Assembly: GCF_018334155.1 (NCBI RefSeq)
Contig: NZ_JAGXTP010000004.1
Location: 91,222 to 155,221, forward strand
Direction of reading: 5' to 3'
Source: Devosia litorisediminis
GTDB taxonomy: Bacteria > Pseudomonadota > Alphaproteobacteria > Rhizobiales > Devosiaceae
DNA length: 64,000 nt
Shown here: piece by piece, positions 44,741 to 53,002 of the stretch
Numbering within the stretch: position 1 is the first letter of the stretch
Layout: every line of letters starts with the position of its first letter
Translations under genes and position numbers: made by a program
Notes under the pieces: model-generated
Database searches by the model: none
What the model saw: only the letters and a program-made list of their open reading frames with translations
Told to the model about the DNA's origin: nothing

Positions 44741-45311
44741 GGCCGCGGATCAGCGCCTTGATGGCCTTGCGATAATCACTGAGCTGGTCCGGGCCTGCCT
44801 CGGCGGCCCGGTCAAACAGCGCGTGGAGCAGATGCGCCAATGGTTCTGCCGGCAGGGTGCGGATCGCCTTGGCGTCCATTGCCGTGCGCACCCGGGCGAT
44901 CAGGGGGCCGATGCCGTGGCTGGCCACCAGAGCATCAAGCCGCGCCCGCCCCAGTACGGCCGGGGCATCCACCAGCAGGATCTGGCGCCGTCCGGGGTCC
45001 TGCATGGCATCTAGGAACGCATCACCGCCCGCCACCAGAGCCTTGACGGGTCCCGGCTCGTCATCACCGGCCGTGGCGGCGTTGACCGCCATGGTCACCA
45101 GCATCTGTTCCTGCGTTGCAACCGCCTCGAACAGCGCCAGCTTGTCGGCAAAGTGGTGATAGAGCGCCCCGCGGGTAACCCCCGCAAGCGCCGCGATTTC
45201 TGGCGTACTGGTTCCGGCATAGCCTTTTTGGGCAAAAAGTCCCCGCGCTGCCGTCACCAGGGCAAGTTGGGTATCCGCGCGGCGATCAGCCTGAGATTTG
45301 CGTATCAACAT
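44730..45311 (-). CDS. TetR-family transcriptional regulator
   Basis: A 193-residue TetR regulator: helix-turn-helix ALVTAARGLFAQKGYAGTSTPEIAALAGVTRGALYHHFADKLALFEAV (about 18-62), then a ligand-binding domain with LLVDAPAVLGRARLDALVASHGIGP. It is divergent from the Gfo/Idh/MocA oxidoreductase, its likely target. An inverted repeat ACATAC-9-GTATGT overlaps its own start codon. The ligand is unknown. Confidence 0.88.
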   Translation of the reverse strand: MLIRKSQADRRADTQLALVTAARGLFAQKGYAGTSTPEIAALAGVTRGALYHHFADKLALFEAVATQEQMLVTMAVNAATAGDDEPGPVKALVAGGDAFLDAMQDPGRRQILLVDAPAVLGRARLDALVASHGIGPLIARVRTAMDAKAIRTLPAEPLAHLLHALFDRAAEAGPDQLSDYRKAIKALIRGLKV

Positions 45312-45328
45312 ACAGTCCGCCGGTATGT
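45308..45328. promoter_or_regulatory. Inverted repeat over the TetR start codon
   Basis: ACATAC (45308-45313) and GTATGT (45323-45328) are perfect complements nine bases apart and cover the regulator start codon. A second weak repeat, GTACAACGTGTAT, lies at 45343-45355. Either could be the TetR operator; the choice cannot be made from sequence. Confidence 0.4.
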
Positions 45329-45499
45329 CTGGGTCAACTGGCGTACAACGTGTATATTAGTTCGGCTGCGGCGGCGAGCCTGTTGATTCACCGTGCGGGG
45401 ACGCTGCGGATCGCACCCAAAAATAAAGCCGCCCGCATACTGGCGACTCTGCCGCCCTCCCGCTAGTTTGATGTACGTACGTCTGGGAGGAATGCACGC

Positions 45500-46627
45500 A
45501 TGAGCGGCAAGCGCTTGGGTATCGGTTTCATCGGTACAGGCAATATTTCATCGGCCTATTTGCGGGCTATCACCGGTCACGAAGCCATGGCGGGCTTCCC
45601 TGTCCTCGATATCAAGGGTCTGGCTGATATGCGCCCCGAGGCGGCCCAGGCTCGTGCCGCCGAATTTGGCCTGCCATCGATGTCGATTGACGCCATGCTG
45701 GCCGACCCTGAGGTGCAACTGATCGTCAATCTGACCATCCCGCGCGCCCATGTCGAAGTTGGGCTCAAATGCCTGGCTGCCGGCAAGCATGTCTATTCCG
45801 AAAAGCCGCTCGGCATCACCTATGGCGAAGGCCGCACCCTGCTCGATGCTGCCAACAAGGCAGGCCTGCGCATCGGCTCGGCACCCGACACCTTTCTGGG
45901 TGGCGCGCATCAGCAGGCGCGCAGCGTCGTCGATAGCGGCGCGCTGGGTCAGCTGATCGGCGGCACCGCTTTCTTCCAGTGCCCCGGCCACGAAAGCTGG
46001 CATCCTGATCCAGCCTTCTACTACGATATTGGCGGCGGTCCCGTCCTGGATATGGGCCCCTATTACATCACTGATCTGGTCAATCTGCTGGGCCCGGTCG
46101 CCCGGGTTTCGGCCATGAGCTCGCGTCTGCGCGCCGAGCGCATGGTCACTTCCGAGCCCAAAAAGGGTCAGGTCATGCCCGTCAATGTCGACACCCACGT
46201 GACCGGTTCGCTCGGTTTCGCCAATGGCGCCATCGTGCAGGTCGGGCTCAGCTTTGACGTGGCCGCGCACAAGCATGTGCCACTTGAACTCTATGGCACC
46301 GAGGCCAGCTTGATCGTGCCCGATCCTAATTTCTTTGGTGGCGATGTCGAATTGCGCAAGCGCGGGCGTGACCAGACCTGGACGCCAATTCCGGTCACCG
46401 AGCCATTCGCCGATGGCAATTATCGCTCGCTGGGCGTGGCCGACATGGCCCATGGCATTCTCAACAACCGGCCGCATCGCGCCAATGGCGATCTGGCGTT
46501 GCACGTGCTCGAGGTCATGGAAGCCTTCGCCACTGCCGCGCGCGATGGCCGCACCATCGATATCAAGACACCTGTCGAGCGCCCCGAACCGCTCGCCACC
46601 TCGCTGCACAATGGCACATTGAGCTAA
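45500..46627 (+). CDS. Gfo/Idh/MocA family oxidoreductase
   Basis: A 375-residue NAD(P)-dependent dehydrogenase of the glucose-fructose oxidoreductase/inositol dehydrogenase family. It has IGFIGTGNISSAYLRAI (7-23, Rossmann), GKHVYSEKPLGITYGEG (about 93-109) with the conserved EKP, and a C-terminal beta-sheet domain with YDIGGGPVLDMGPYYITDLVNLLGP. A GGGAGG ribosome site lies before the ATG. The substrate is probably a sugar or cyclitol; the divergent TetR gene may control it. Confidence 0.9.
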   Translation: MSGKRLGIGFIGTGNISSAYLRAITGHEAMAGFPVLDIKGLADMRPEAAQARAAEFGLPSMSIDAMLADPEVQLIVNLTIPRAHVEVGLKCLAAGKHVYSEKPLGITYGEGRTLLDAANKAGLRIGSAPDTFLGGAHQQARSVVDSGALGQLIGGTAFFQCPGHESWHPDPAFYYDIGGGPVLDMGPYYITDLVNLLGPVARVSAMSSRLRAERMVTSEPKKGQVMPVNVDTHVTGSLGFANGAIVQVGLSFDVAAHKHVPLELYGTEASLIVPDPNFFGGDVELRKRGRDQTWTPIPVTEPFADGNYRSLGVADMAHGILNNRPHRANGDLALHVLEVMEAFATAARDGRTIDIKTPVERPEPLATSLHNGTLS

Positions 46628-46637
46628 CGGGCCGCCG

Positions 46638-46696
46638 CCGGGGTGACAGGACAGACCGCGCCGGGTTAAGCACGGCCAACTCAATCGTCACCCCGG
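46638..46696. repeat. Long-range inverted repeat before the GT32-like gene
   Basis: CCGGGGTGAC (46638-46647) and GTCACCCCGG (46687-46696) are perfect ten-base complements separated by 39 bases. The right arm ends six bases before the ATG at 46703 and would sequester the ribosome site region if paired. Confidence 0.55.
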
Positions 46697-46702
46697 AAGC
46701 CC

Positions 46703-47509
46703 ATGACCAGCCAATTGCCCACCATTGTCAGCTTCTGGCATGGCCCGATGAGTTGGCTCGAAGAGCTTTCGATTGCCTCTTTCCGTCGTCAGGGCCATCC
46801 GGTCGAAGTCTATTCCTTTGATCCCATCGATGGCCTGCCAGCCGGCGCGATTGCCCGCGACGCGGCGGAGGTGCTGCCGCGCGACAAGCTGGTGTTCTAT
46901 AAGGGCAAGGGCACACCGGGTGTTTTTTCAGACTATTTCCGCATGGCGGTGCTCCGGCAGGGACGGGGCATTTATGCCGATCTGGACGTCTATTGCGTCC
47001 GACCCATCCAGGGCCCGCCTGACTATCTGATGGCCTATGAGCGGCCCGGCTCGATCAATGGTGCCGTGCTGCACATTCCGGCCGATGCGCCTCTGCTCGA
47101 TGATCTGATCTCGATCTTCACCGACACCGAGCGGCCCCTGCTCGAGCCGCATCTGCCGCTGTTTCGTCGGCTCGAAGTCGCTGGCCGTCGCCTGCTCGGC
47201 GAAAAGATCGCGCCCGAGGACATGCAATATGGCGCCACCGGCCCCATGGCGCTGACCCACTATATGCGCCAGCGCGGACTGGAGCATCTGGTGCGCCCGG
47301 CCAGCGCGCTCTACCCCATACCCTATGAGGGCATACCGGCACTGATGCTGCCCGGCTCCTCGATTGATCCCGCTATTAGCGAGGACACGCTGGCCGTCCA
47401 TCTCTGGCGCAGCCAGCTCACGCGGCGCGGCCGGGCCGACATGCCACTGCCCGAGCGCGGCAGTGCGCTGTGTACCCTGTGCCAGCGTGAGGGCGTTGTG
47501 CCGCGCTAG
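46703..47509 (+). CDS. GT32-like glycosyltransferase with DxD motif
   Basis: A 268-residue cytoplasmic protein resembling capsular/mannosyl transferase GT32 enzymes: SFWHGPMSWLEELSIASFRRQGH, GVFSDYFRMAVLRQGRGIYADLDVYCVRPI with the metal- and sugar-nucleotide-binding DLD, and a C-terminal SEDTLAVHLWRS. It ends with four Cys/Trp-rich positions (LCTLCQREG), a small zinc-like pair. It converges on the GT8 gene with three bases between stops. The acceptor is unknown. Confidence 0.82.
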   Translation: MTSQLPTIVSFWHGPMSWLEELSIASFRRQGHPVEVYSFDPIDGLPAGAIARDAAEVLPRDKLVFYKGKGTPGVFSDYFRMAVLRQGRGIYADLDVYCVRPIQGPPDYLMAYERPGSINGAVLHIPADAPLLDDLISIFTDTERPLLEPHLPLFRRLEVAGRRLLGEKIAPEDMQYGATGPMALTHYMRQRGLEHLVRPASALYPIPYEGIPALMLPGSSIDPAISEDTLAVHLWRSQLTRRGRADMPLPERGSALCTLCQREGVVPR

Positions 47510-47512
47510 CTG

Positions 47513-48391
47513 CTATTTGAGCCGCAACAGCTTTTTCCACCAGCGTGCCCAGCGATGGCGGGCAAAGCGATAGAACAGCGCATTGGTCATCACGTGGCGA
47601 TACCAGCGCGCATAGGCGCTGGTCCTCAATATGCCTGAGAGAATCCCCCACGGCTTGTTGACCCCGGTATAGTGCAGAATGGCCGGGTTCATACCCTCAT
47701 GGGCGACATGGGCATCAATCGTGTTCCAGCGCCAGGGCAGGGGCAGCCAGCGGTCCTTGAAGATCAGATTGAGCATGTCCTGATCATAATACAGCCGGCT
47801 CATGATGCCGCGCGCGGCGATGGCCCTGACCTCGGCGCGTATGTCGATGGCCCGCCAGGCGGTCAGATCGATCAGCAGCATGCCTGAGTTGAAATAGGGA
47901 TCGGCGGTTTCAAACAGATCGCGGTTCTGCTTCATGTCGCGTTTGCCCACGATGAAGGGATGGATGGAATCGCGCACCGCGGCCAGCGGGTAGCCCGCCA
48001 TATCCATCCCGAACAGGTCTTCGATCGGGTCGCGCACCATCATGTCGCAATCGAGATAGATCACGCGCGTGACATCGGCCGGCAGCAGGCTGCCAACCAG
48101 CAGGCGCCCATAAACCACCTTTGGCCACTGCGTGCTGCTGGGCAGATCGGCTACGAATTCCGTAAACTCGGCATCCTCCGCCAGATTGTACCAGCGCAGG
48201 CTGGCCCCAAACTCGGTTTCGATTTCCTTGAGATCGTGCACATGCGGTGCGCTCAGCGGCAGATGCAGCAGGTGAAACACCAGATCCTTGCGGCGATGCG
48301 TCGCCACGCAGGCCGAGCGCATCAGCGCATAGGCCGGCGCCCAGAAATTGTCATCAAAGGTCAGCGCTATATGGATCGGCGTGCTGGTCAA
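47513..48391 (-). CDS. GT8-family glycosyltransferase (LgtC-like)
   Basis: A 292-residue protein with HIALTFDDNFWAPAYALMRS at the start, DxD motif VIYLDCDMMVRDPIEDLF, then YFNSGMLLIDLTAWR and YYDQDMLNLIFKDRWLPLPWRWN, all hallmarks of GT8 galactosyl/glucosyltransferases of LPS assembly. A basic Trp/Arg-rich C-terminus (FARHRWARWWKKLLRLK) fits membrane association. The start is a TTG at 48391 behind GGGGAGAG; a TTG at 48424 is the longer alternative. There is no ATG option. Confidence 0.88.
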   Translation of the reverse strand: MTSTPIHIALTFDDNFWAPAYALMRSACVATHRRKDLVFHLLHLPLSAPHVHDLKEIETEFGASLRWYNLAEDAEFTEFVADLPSSTQWPKVVYGRLLVGSLLPADVTRVIYLDCDMMVRDPIEDLFGMDMAGYPLAAVRDSIHPFIVGKRDMKQNRDLFETADPYFNSGMLLIDLTAWRAIDIRAEVRAIAARGIMSRLYYDQDMLNLIFKDRWLPLPWRWNTIDAHVAHEGMNPAILHYTGVNKPWGILSGILRTSAYARWYRHVMTNALFYRFARHRWARWWKKLLRLK

Positions 48392-48474
48392 ATCGTCTCT
48401 CCCCGGCGCAATCGGCGGGGACAATGTCGTCTGCGCTGCAAACCGTCAACCGCCCGGCCACTGCAGGCGCTTCC

Positions 48475-49077
48475 CTACCAGCGCAGCGTCAGCGCTGCAG
48501 CCGTGGCGGGGTTGAAATGCAATGTCACCTCGGTGTCCTGGTCGGGGTCGTGCACCCCCTCGCGCGACTGCCGCTGCAACAGCGTGATCGTCCCGGCCTC
48601 GGCATCGGCGCCCAAATAGCGGTAGTCGAAGCAATCAATTGTTGTATCGGCGGCGGTGGCGCCGATCTCGGCCTTCAGGTCGTGCAGCGCGCGGCCGCCG
48701 ATTATGCTGCCATCAGCCCGCTTGATGGCGCGAATAGTGGGCAGCCAGTCCACACCGGTCTCGCAGATCATACGCCCGTCCTCAACGCGGCCGGTATCAA
48801 TAAAGGCGATCTCGACAGCTTCGCTCCAGGCATTGCTGATCTCGAACTGGGCGCCATCCGCATTCACATCAAGGTAGATATCGGACCAGGCGCAGCTATC
48901 GGCTTGCTGCACATAGCACCAGCGCTCGCTGGCCTGCATCAACACCACCAGATCAGCAGTCCGCACCGGCTTGCCGGACTTCTGCAGATCGATAATTGCC
49001 TGCGTCGCAGTGTCAAAAGCAAAGGCGGCCGGGCTCAGCATCGCGCTCAGCGCCAGACCCACAAACAAACGCTTCAT
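48475..49077 (-). CDS. Exported Cys-containing hypothetical protein
   Basis: A 200-residue protein with signal peptide (KRLFVGLALSAMLSPAAFAF) and six cysteines in the mature part (RWCYVQQADSCAWSD, RMICETGVDW, TIDCFDYRYLG), suggesting disulfides in the periplasm. The C-terminus is a beta-rich domain (TEVTLHFNPATAAALTLRW). The start ATG at 49077 is preferred to a longer frame. The family is not recognised. It is divergent from the Rrf2 gene. Confidence 0.68.
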   Translation of the reverse strand: MKRLFVGLALSAMLSPAAFAFDTATQAIIDLQKSGKPVRTADLVVLMQASERWCYVQQADSCAWSDIYLDVNADGAQFEISNAWSEAVEIAFIDTGRVEDGRMICETGVDWLPTIRAIKRADGSIIGGRALHDLKAEIGATAADTTIDCFDYRYLGADAEAGTITLLQRQSREGVHDPDQDTEVTLHFNPATAAALTLRW

Positions 49078-49155
49078 GCATCCTCTCCCAGTGTCAGCAT
49101 GATCCGAGCATAACACCCCGCTGCCGCCACGAAAACGCCGGCCCTGCCAACAGGG

Positions 49156-49191
49156 TTGACAGGCCGATTGTATTGTAACAATAAAAGTTAC
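49156..49191 (+). promoter_or_regulatory. Promoter/operator region of the Rrf2 gene
   Basis: TTGACA at 49156-49161 is a consensus -35. TATTGTAACAATA (49171-49183) is a perfect 6-1-6 inverted repeat over the -10 region, and GTAAC/GTTAC arms at 49175-49179 and 49187-49191 form a second palindrome. The ATG is at 49192, so the leader is very short and the site is well placed for autorepression. Confidence 0.6.
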
Positions 49192-49650
49192 ATGAAACGA
49201 TCAAGCCGCCTGTCACTCGCCCTGCATGCTCTGGTGCATCTCTATCACCAGCCCGATACGGCCATGACCTCAGCCACGCTGGCGCAATGCCTGATGACCA
49301 ACCCGGTCGTTGTGCGCCGGGTGCTGGGTGAACTGCGTGAGGCTGGCATTGTCAGCGCCGCCAAGGGCCGTGAGGGCGGCTGGCGTCTGGCGCAGCCTGC
49401 AGACCAGATCAGCCTGCAGTCCATTCATGCCGCCATGGGCGAAAGCCTGCTGATCCGCACCCAGAGTGATCCCGGCGATGAGCACTGCGCCATTGTCCGC
49501 GCTGTTGACGGTGTCATGGGCGAGTTTATCGCCGATGCCGAAGCCCTGTTGGCAGCGCGCCTGGAGCGTGTCTCGCTGGACGATATCGCCCGCCAGGCGG
49601 GTCCCTATCCCCTTCATCCGCCCCACGGAGAAAACGCTCATGCACAATGA
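49192..49650 (+). CDS. Rrf2-family transcriptional regulator
   Basis: A 152-residue Rrf2 protein with winged helix (SRLSLALHALVHLYHQ, MTSATLAQCLMTNPVVVRRVLGEL, AKGREGGWRLAQPADQISLQSIH). It has only two cysteines (about Cys32 and the one in EHCAIVRAV), so the three-Cys [Fe-S] site of IscR/NsrR is missing; it may be a thiol-type redox or ligand sensor like YwnA. It overlaps the next gene, a flavoprotein with a Cys pair, by 11 bases, suggesting a sensor-enzyme unit. Confidence 0.88.
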   Translation: MKRSSRLSLALHALVHLYHQPDTAMTSATLAQCLMTNPVVVRRVLGELREAGIVSAAKGREGGWRLAQPADQISLQSIHAAMGESLLIRTQSDPGDEHCAIVRAVDGVMGEFIADAEALLAARLERVSLDDIARQAGPYPLHPPHGENAHAQ

Positions 49651-50533
49651 TGTCCTGATCGTCGGCGGCAGTTTTGCCGGCCTTGCCGCCGCACTGCAGC
49701 TTGGACGCGCGCGCCGCAAGGTCACGGTTCTCGATACCGGTCTGCCGCGCAATCGCTACGCCGCCCATTCCCATGGCGTGCTGGGCCATGACCACAAATC
49801 CCCCGCCGAAATTCTTGGTGCCGCCCGCGAACAACTGGCTCGCTATCCCACCATCGAGCTGATCAATGCGCGCGCGACCAATGCCAGCGGCACCCTTGAT
49901 GATTTCGCCGTCACCACGCAAGGCGGCCAGATCCATTATGCTCGCCGGCTGCTGCTCAGCTATGGCGTGGTCGACAAGTTCCCCGCCATGCCTGGCTTTG
50001 CCGATTGCTGGGGCAAGTCGGTGCTCCCATGCCCATATTGCGACGGGTTTGAGGTGGCTGGTCAGCATTGGGGCTTGCTCTATTCCGGCCCGCATTCGCT
50101 GCACATGGTGCAGCTTTATGGCGACTGGACCGATAGGATCACCCTGTTCGCTGACGGCCACGCCATCGACGCACAAGCCCGTGCTGATCTCAAGCGTCGC
50201 CATGTCAGTCTGGTCGAAGGCAAGGTGACAGGTTTGCACCACGATAACGGCCAGATCGCCGCTGTTCGGGTGGACGATACCCGCGATGTAGCGGTCGATG
50301 TGCTGTTCGCGCATCCCCACAATGCGCCAGCGGGGGACCTGCATACCGCCCTTGGCCTTGAACTTGAGGATGTCGGGCTGGGCGTGGCCCTTAAGGTCGA
50401 CGATACGCGCCAGACCAGCCTCCAGGGTGTCTATGCGGCAGGCGATCTCGCCAATCCAATGGCCAGCGTCACCCTCGCCACCGCCCACGGTGCCATGGCC
50501 GGCATCTTCGCGCAGCGCTCCATGCTCAGCTAA
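49640..50533 (+). CDS. Thioredoxin reductase-like FAD oxidoreductase
   Basis: A 297-residue low-molecular-weight disulfide reductase-like flavoprotein. FAD motif VGGSFAGLAAALQLGRA is at the N-terminus, the redox motif CPYC is in VLPCPYCDGFEV (about residue 132) and GVYAAGDLANPMASVTLATAHGA is the C-terminal FAD motif. The NADPH-binding repeat is degenerate (LLYSGPHSLHMVQLY, without GxGxxA). Such proteins act on small dithiols or with flavodoxin-type donors. It is translationally coupled to the Rrf2 regulator. Confidence 0.88.
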   Translation: MHNDVLIVGGSFAGLAAALQLGRARRKVTVLDTGLPRNRYAAHSHGVLGHDHKSPAEILGAAREQLARYPTIELINARATNASGTLDDFAVTTQGGQIHYARRLLLSYGVVDKFPAMPGFADCWGKSVLPCPYCDGFEVAGQHWGLLYSGPHSLHMVQLYGDWTDRITLFADGHAIDAQARADLKRRHVSLVEGKVTGLHHDNGQIAAVRVDDTRDVAVDVLFAHPHNAPAGDLHTALGLELEDVGLGVALKVDDTRQTSLQGVYAAGDLANPMASVTLATAHGAMAGIFAQRSMLS

Positions 50534-50588
50534 CCGGAACAGGGGCGTGCAACGACCTTGCGCAGACGACAGAATAGCTCTAGCTTGT

Positions 50589-50603
50589 TTAGAATCATTC
50601 TAA
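50589..50603. promoter_or_regulatory. Irr-type iron control element before mbfA
   Basis: TTAGAATCATTCTAA is a perfect 7-1-7 palindrome within TTTAGAA-TTCTAAT, matching the ICE motif bound by Irr in rhizobia. It ends 13 bases before the mbfA start codon, where binding would block transcription. This is the best-matching regulatory site in the window. Confidence 0.82.
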
Positions 50604-50616
50604 TGAACAGAGCGTC

Positions 50617-51597
50617 ATGTTCTCCATCCTGCCTGATAATCGCCGCCCCTTTTCCGAGCTTTCCGAGCGCGAAATTCTCTCCCTGGCGGTCTCCGCCGAG
50701 GAGGAAGACAGCCGCATCTATACCGAGTTTGCCACCCGGCTTGCCGCGACCTATCCCGGCTCGGCCTCCCTGTTTCAGGGCATGGCGGCCGAAGAAAATG
50801 AGCATCGTCGGCAATTGCTTGATCTCTATGTCTCCCGTTTTGGGGATCATCTGGTGCCGATCCGCCGTGAACATGTCCGCGGCTTCCTGACCCGCAAGCC
50901 ACTCTGGCTGATGAAGACCATGACGCTTGAAGCAGTCCGCCAGCAGATCTGGGAGATGGAAGAGAGCGCCTATCACTTCTATCTCGAAGCGGCCAAGCAG
51001 GCGACCGACGCCAATATCCGCAAACTGCTTGGCGATCTGGCCGAACAGGAGCGCAAGCATGCCCAGGCCGCCGACCGCATCGATGCCGATGTGCTCGGTG
51101 AGGGTGGGCGCGACACTGAAAAAAGTGAGGCCCACCGCCAGTTCGTGCTGACCTATGTGCAGCCGGGCCTGGCCGGTTTGATGGATGGCTCGGTCTCCAC
51201 TCTGGCGCCTGTATTTGCCGCGGCCTTTGCCACGGGCGACACCCATCAGACCTTCCTTGTCGGTCTGGCTGCCGCCGTTGGTGCCGGCATTTCCATGGGC
51301 TTTACCGAAGCGGCCTCCGATGACGGCAAACTCACCGGCCGCGGCTCGCCCATCAAGCGCGGCTTTGCCGCCGGCATCATGACGGCCATTGGTGGTCTGG
51401 GGCATGCATTGCCCTATCTGATCCACGATTTCGCCATCGCCACCACCATCGCCATCATCGTCGTGCTGGTTGAACTCTGGGCCATTGCCTGGATCCAGAA
51501 CCGCTATATGCAGACCCCGTTCTGGCGCGCTGTGCTGCAGGTGGTTTTCGGTGGTTCGCTGGTGTTTGCCGCGGGCATTGCCATCGGCATGGCATGA
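50617..51597 (+). CDS. mbfA: Membrane-bound ferritin MbfA (iron exporter)
   Basis: A 326-residue fusion of an N-terminal ferritin-like/rubrerythrin diiron domain (EEEDSRIYTEF, MAAEENEHRRQLLDLYV, MEESAYHFYLEAAKQ, EQERKHAQAADRI) and a C-terminal VIT1-like membrane domain with about five helices (SVSTLAPVFAAAFATG, GAGISMGFTEAASDDG, GFAAGIMTAIGGLGHALPYLI). In Bradyrhizobium and Agrobacterium it exports iron and protects from hydrogen peroxide, and is repressed by Irr under low iron. An Irr-type palindrome precedes it. Confidence 0.95.
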   Translation: MFSILPDNRRPFSELSEREILSLAVSAEEEDSRIYTEFATRLAATYPGSASLFQGMAAEENEHRRQLLDLYVSRFGDHLVPIRREHVRGFLTRKPLWLMKTMTLEAVRQQIWEMEESAYHFYLEAAKQATDANIRKLLGDLAEQERKHAQAADRIDADVLGEGGRDTEKSEAHRQFVLTYVQPGLAGLMDGSVSTLAPVFAAAFATGDTHQTFLVGLAAAVGAGISMGFTEAASDDGKLTGRGSPIKRGFAAGIMTAIGGLGHALPYLIHDFAIATTIAIIVVLVELWAIAWIQNRYMQTPFWRAVLQVVFGGSLVFAAGIAIGMA

Positions 51598-52424
51598 CCA
51601 CGCTCTTGCTGCAGCGCCATCACTATCGGGCCGCAGACGGGACGGCGTTGAGTTATCGCAGCGCGGGTCCCGCCAAGGGTAAGGCCATTGTGTTGTGTCA
51701 TGGTCTGGCGGCGAGTGGCCGTCAGTTCGACGCTGACGCGGACCATTTTGCCAGGCAGGGCTATCGCGTTCTGGTGCCCGATTTGCGCGGCCATGGCCAA
51801 TCTTGCGCCCCGACCACACGCCTTCCCGGTGACTTCGCCATCGCCACCATGGCCTATGATATGGCGGCCATGCTCGACCACGCCGGCATCGATCAGGTGC
51901 ACTGGGTCGGCAATTCCCTTGGCGGTATTGTCGCGCTTGATCTGGTCGGGCGCCAGCCGCAACGGTTTGCCTCGCTCGCCCTGTTCGGCACCGCCTTTGC
52001 GCTCAAGCTGCCGCCCGGCCTCGGTGGCGTGTTTCCTGCGCTGTGTCGCGTGCTGGGCCGCAATCTGCTGGCGCGCGTCACCGCGGCCAATACCACCCGC
52101 CACACGCCGGCCAGACCGTTGATCGCCGACATGGCGCGGGCCTTTGATCCAAACGTGGGCGCGGCCATCACGGCCCATGTCCGGCGCTATGATCTGCACG
52201 ACAATGCGCTGAACTATACCGGCCCGGTACTGGTGCTGGTTGGCGGCCGCGACACTGCCGTCAATCTGGCGCTGCGGCCTTCCCTGCAGCGGCACACCCC
52301 GCGACCCAGCTGGACCATTGTCGAGTTGCCCGAGGCGGGTCACTGCGCCAATCTTGATGCCAGTGAAGCCTGGCGTACGGCCTTGACGGGGTTCTGGAAC
52401 GCTAGCGCTTTAACCGCAGCATAG
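51594..52424 (+). CDS. Alpha/beta hydrolase coupled to mbfA
   Basis: A 276-residue hydrolase with oxyanion HGLAASGRQ, LVPDLRGHGQS, nucleophile elbow GNSLGG (HWVGNSLGGIVALDL), and catalytic His in LPEAGHCANLDASEAWR; the acid is in LVLVGGRDTAVN. The ATG overlaps the mbfA stop by four bases, so it should share iron-dependent expression. The substrate is unknown; lactone or ester hydrolysis is typical. Its 3' end overlaps the convergent DUF2306 gene by 23 bases. Confidence 0.88.
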   Translation: MTTLLLQRHHYRAADGTALSYRSAGPAKGKAIVLCHGLAASGRQFDADADHFARQGYRVLVPDLRGHGQSCAPTTRLPGDFAIATMAYDMAAMLDHAGIDQVHWVGNSLGGIVALDLVGRQPQRFASLALFGTAFALKLPPGLGGVFPALCRVLGRNLLARVTAANTTRHTPARPLIADMARAFDPNVGAAITAHVRRYDLHDNALNYTGPVLVLVGGRDTAVNLALRPSLQRHTPRPSWTIVELPEAGHCANLDASEAWRTALTGFWNASALTAA

Positions 52425-52914
52425 GCGCTGCCCTGGGCCGTCCGTGCAGCCACAGATAGCCGGTCGTGGCCAAAGCCACCCCGATAACGATCAGCGATGG
52501 CGTCCAGCCGGCATCGGCGCCGAACAGCACGGCATGCATGCGTCGTCCCGGCAGAAAGGTGAAGGCGCCGGCCAAGAGCAACCCGCCGACATAGGTCCCC
52601 CGCATTGCCGCCCTGTGCGCCACCACATCCCGATTGACGATGATGGCCCACATGCCCTGAGCGATCCCCACATAGGTCGTGATCACAAACAGATGGATCG
52701 GACTGAACGGTCCGATCATCCGGATATCGTTGATGAACAGCGCGCTGGTCGCCACCACCAGCATCAGCACGACCCAGCTCCGCCCCAGCGCCTTGTGCAG
52801 TTTGGTGCCCTTGTCCCGCCACAGTACAAGGGCCCCGATCAGGAAGGCGGCAATGGCGGTACTGGCGTGGATCTGAACGGCGGGGCCGGCTTCAAGCAGG
52901 GGGGCGAGCGACAT
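52402..52914 (-). CDS. DUF2306 family membrane protein
   Basis: A 170-residue protein with four membrane helices: STAIAAFLIGALVLW, WVVLMLVVATSALFI, HLFVITTYVGIAQGMWAI and TPSLIVIGVALATTGYLWL. His in VQIHASTA, KLHKALGR and VAHRAAMRG lie in positions typical of DUF2306, suggesting a haem-like or metal-binding bundle, though this is inference. The function is unknown. It shares a short promoter gap with the LytTR gene. Confidence 0.85.
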   Translation of the reverse strand: MSLAPLLEAGPAVQIHASTAIAAFLIGALVLWRDKGTKLHKALGRSWVVLMLVVATSALFINDIRMIGPFSPIHLFVITTYVGIAQGMWAIIVNRDVVAHRAAMRGTYVGGLLLAGAFTFLPGRRMHAVLFGADAGWTPSLIVIGVALATTGYLWLHGRPRAAPMLRLKR

Positions 52915-53002
52915 GGGAAATCCTCTTCGATGACTTGCCCTGTCTCCTGCGGCCGTTAGATTGGCGCGGCAACGGCGCCTGCCCCAATGGAGCTTTCAAT
53001 AC

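Noticed and set aside
45473..45482. GTACGTACGT repeat before the Gfo/Idh/MocA gene
   Set aside because: Too short and common to claim as an operator.
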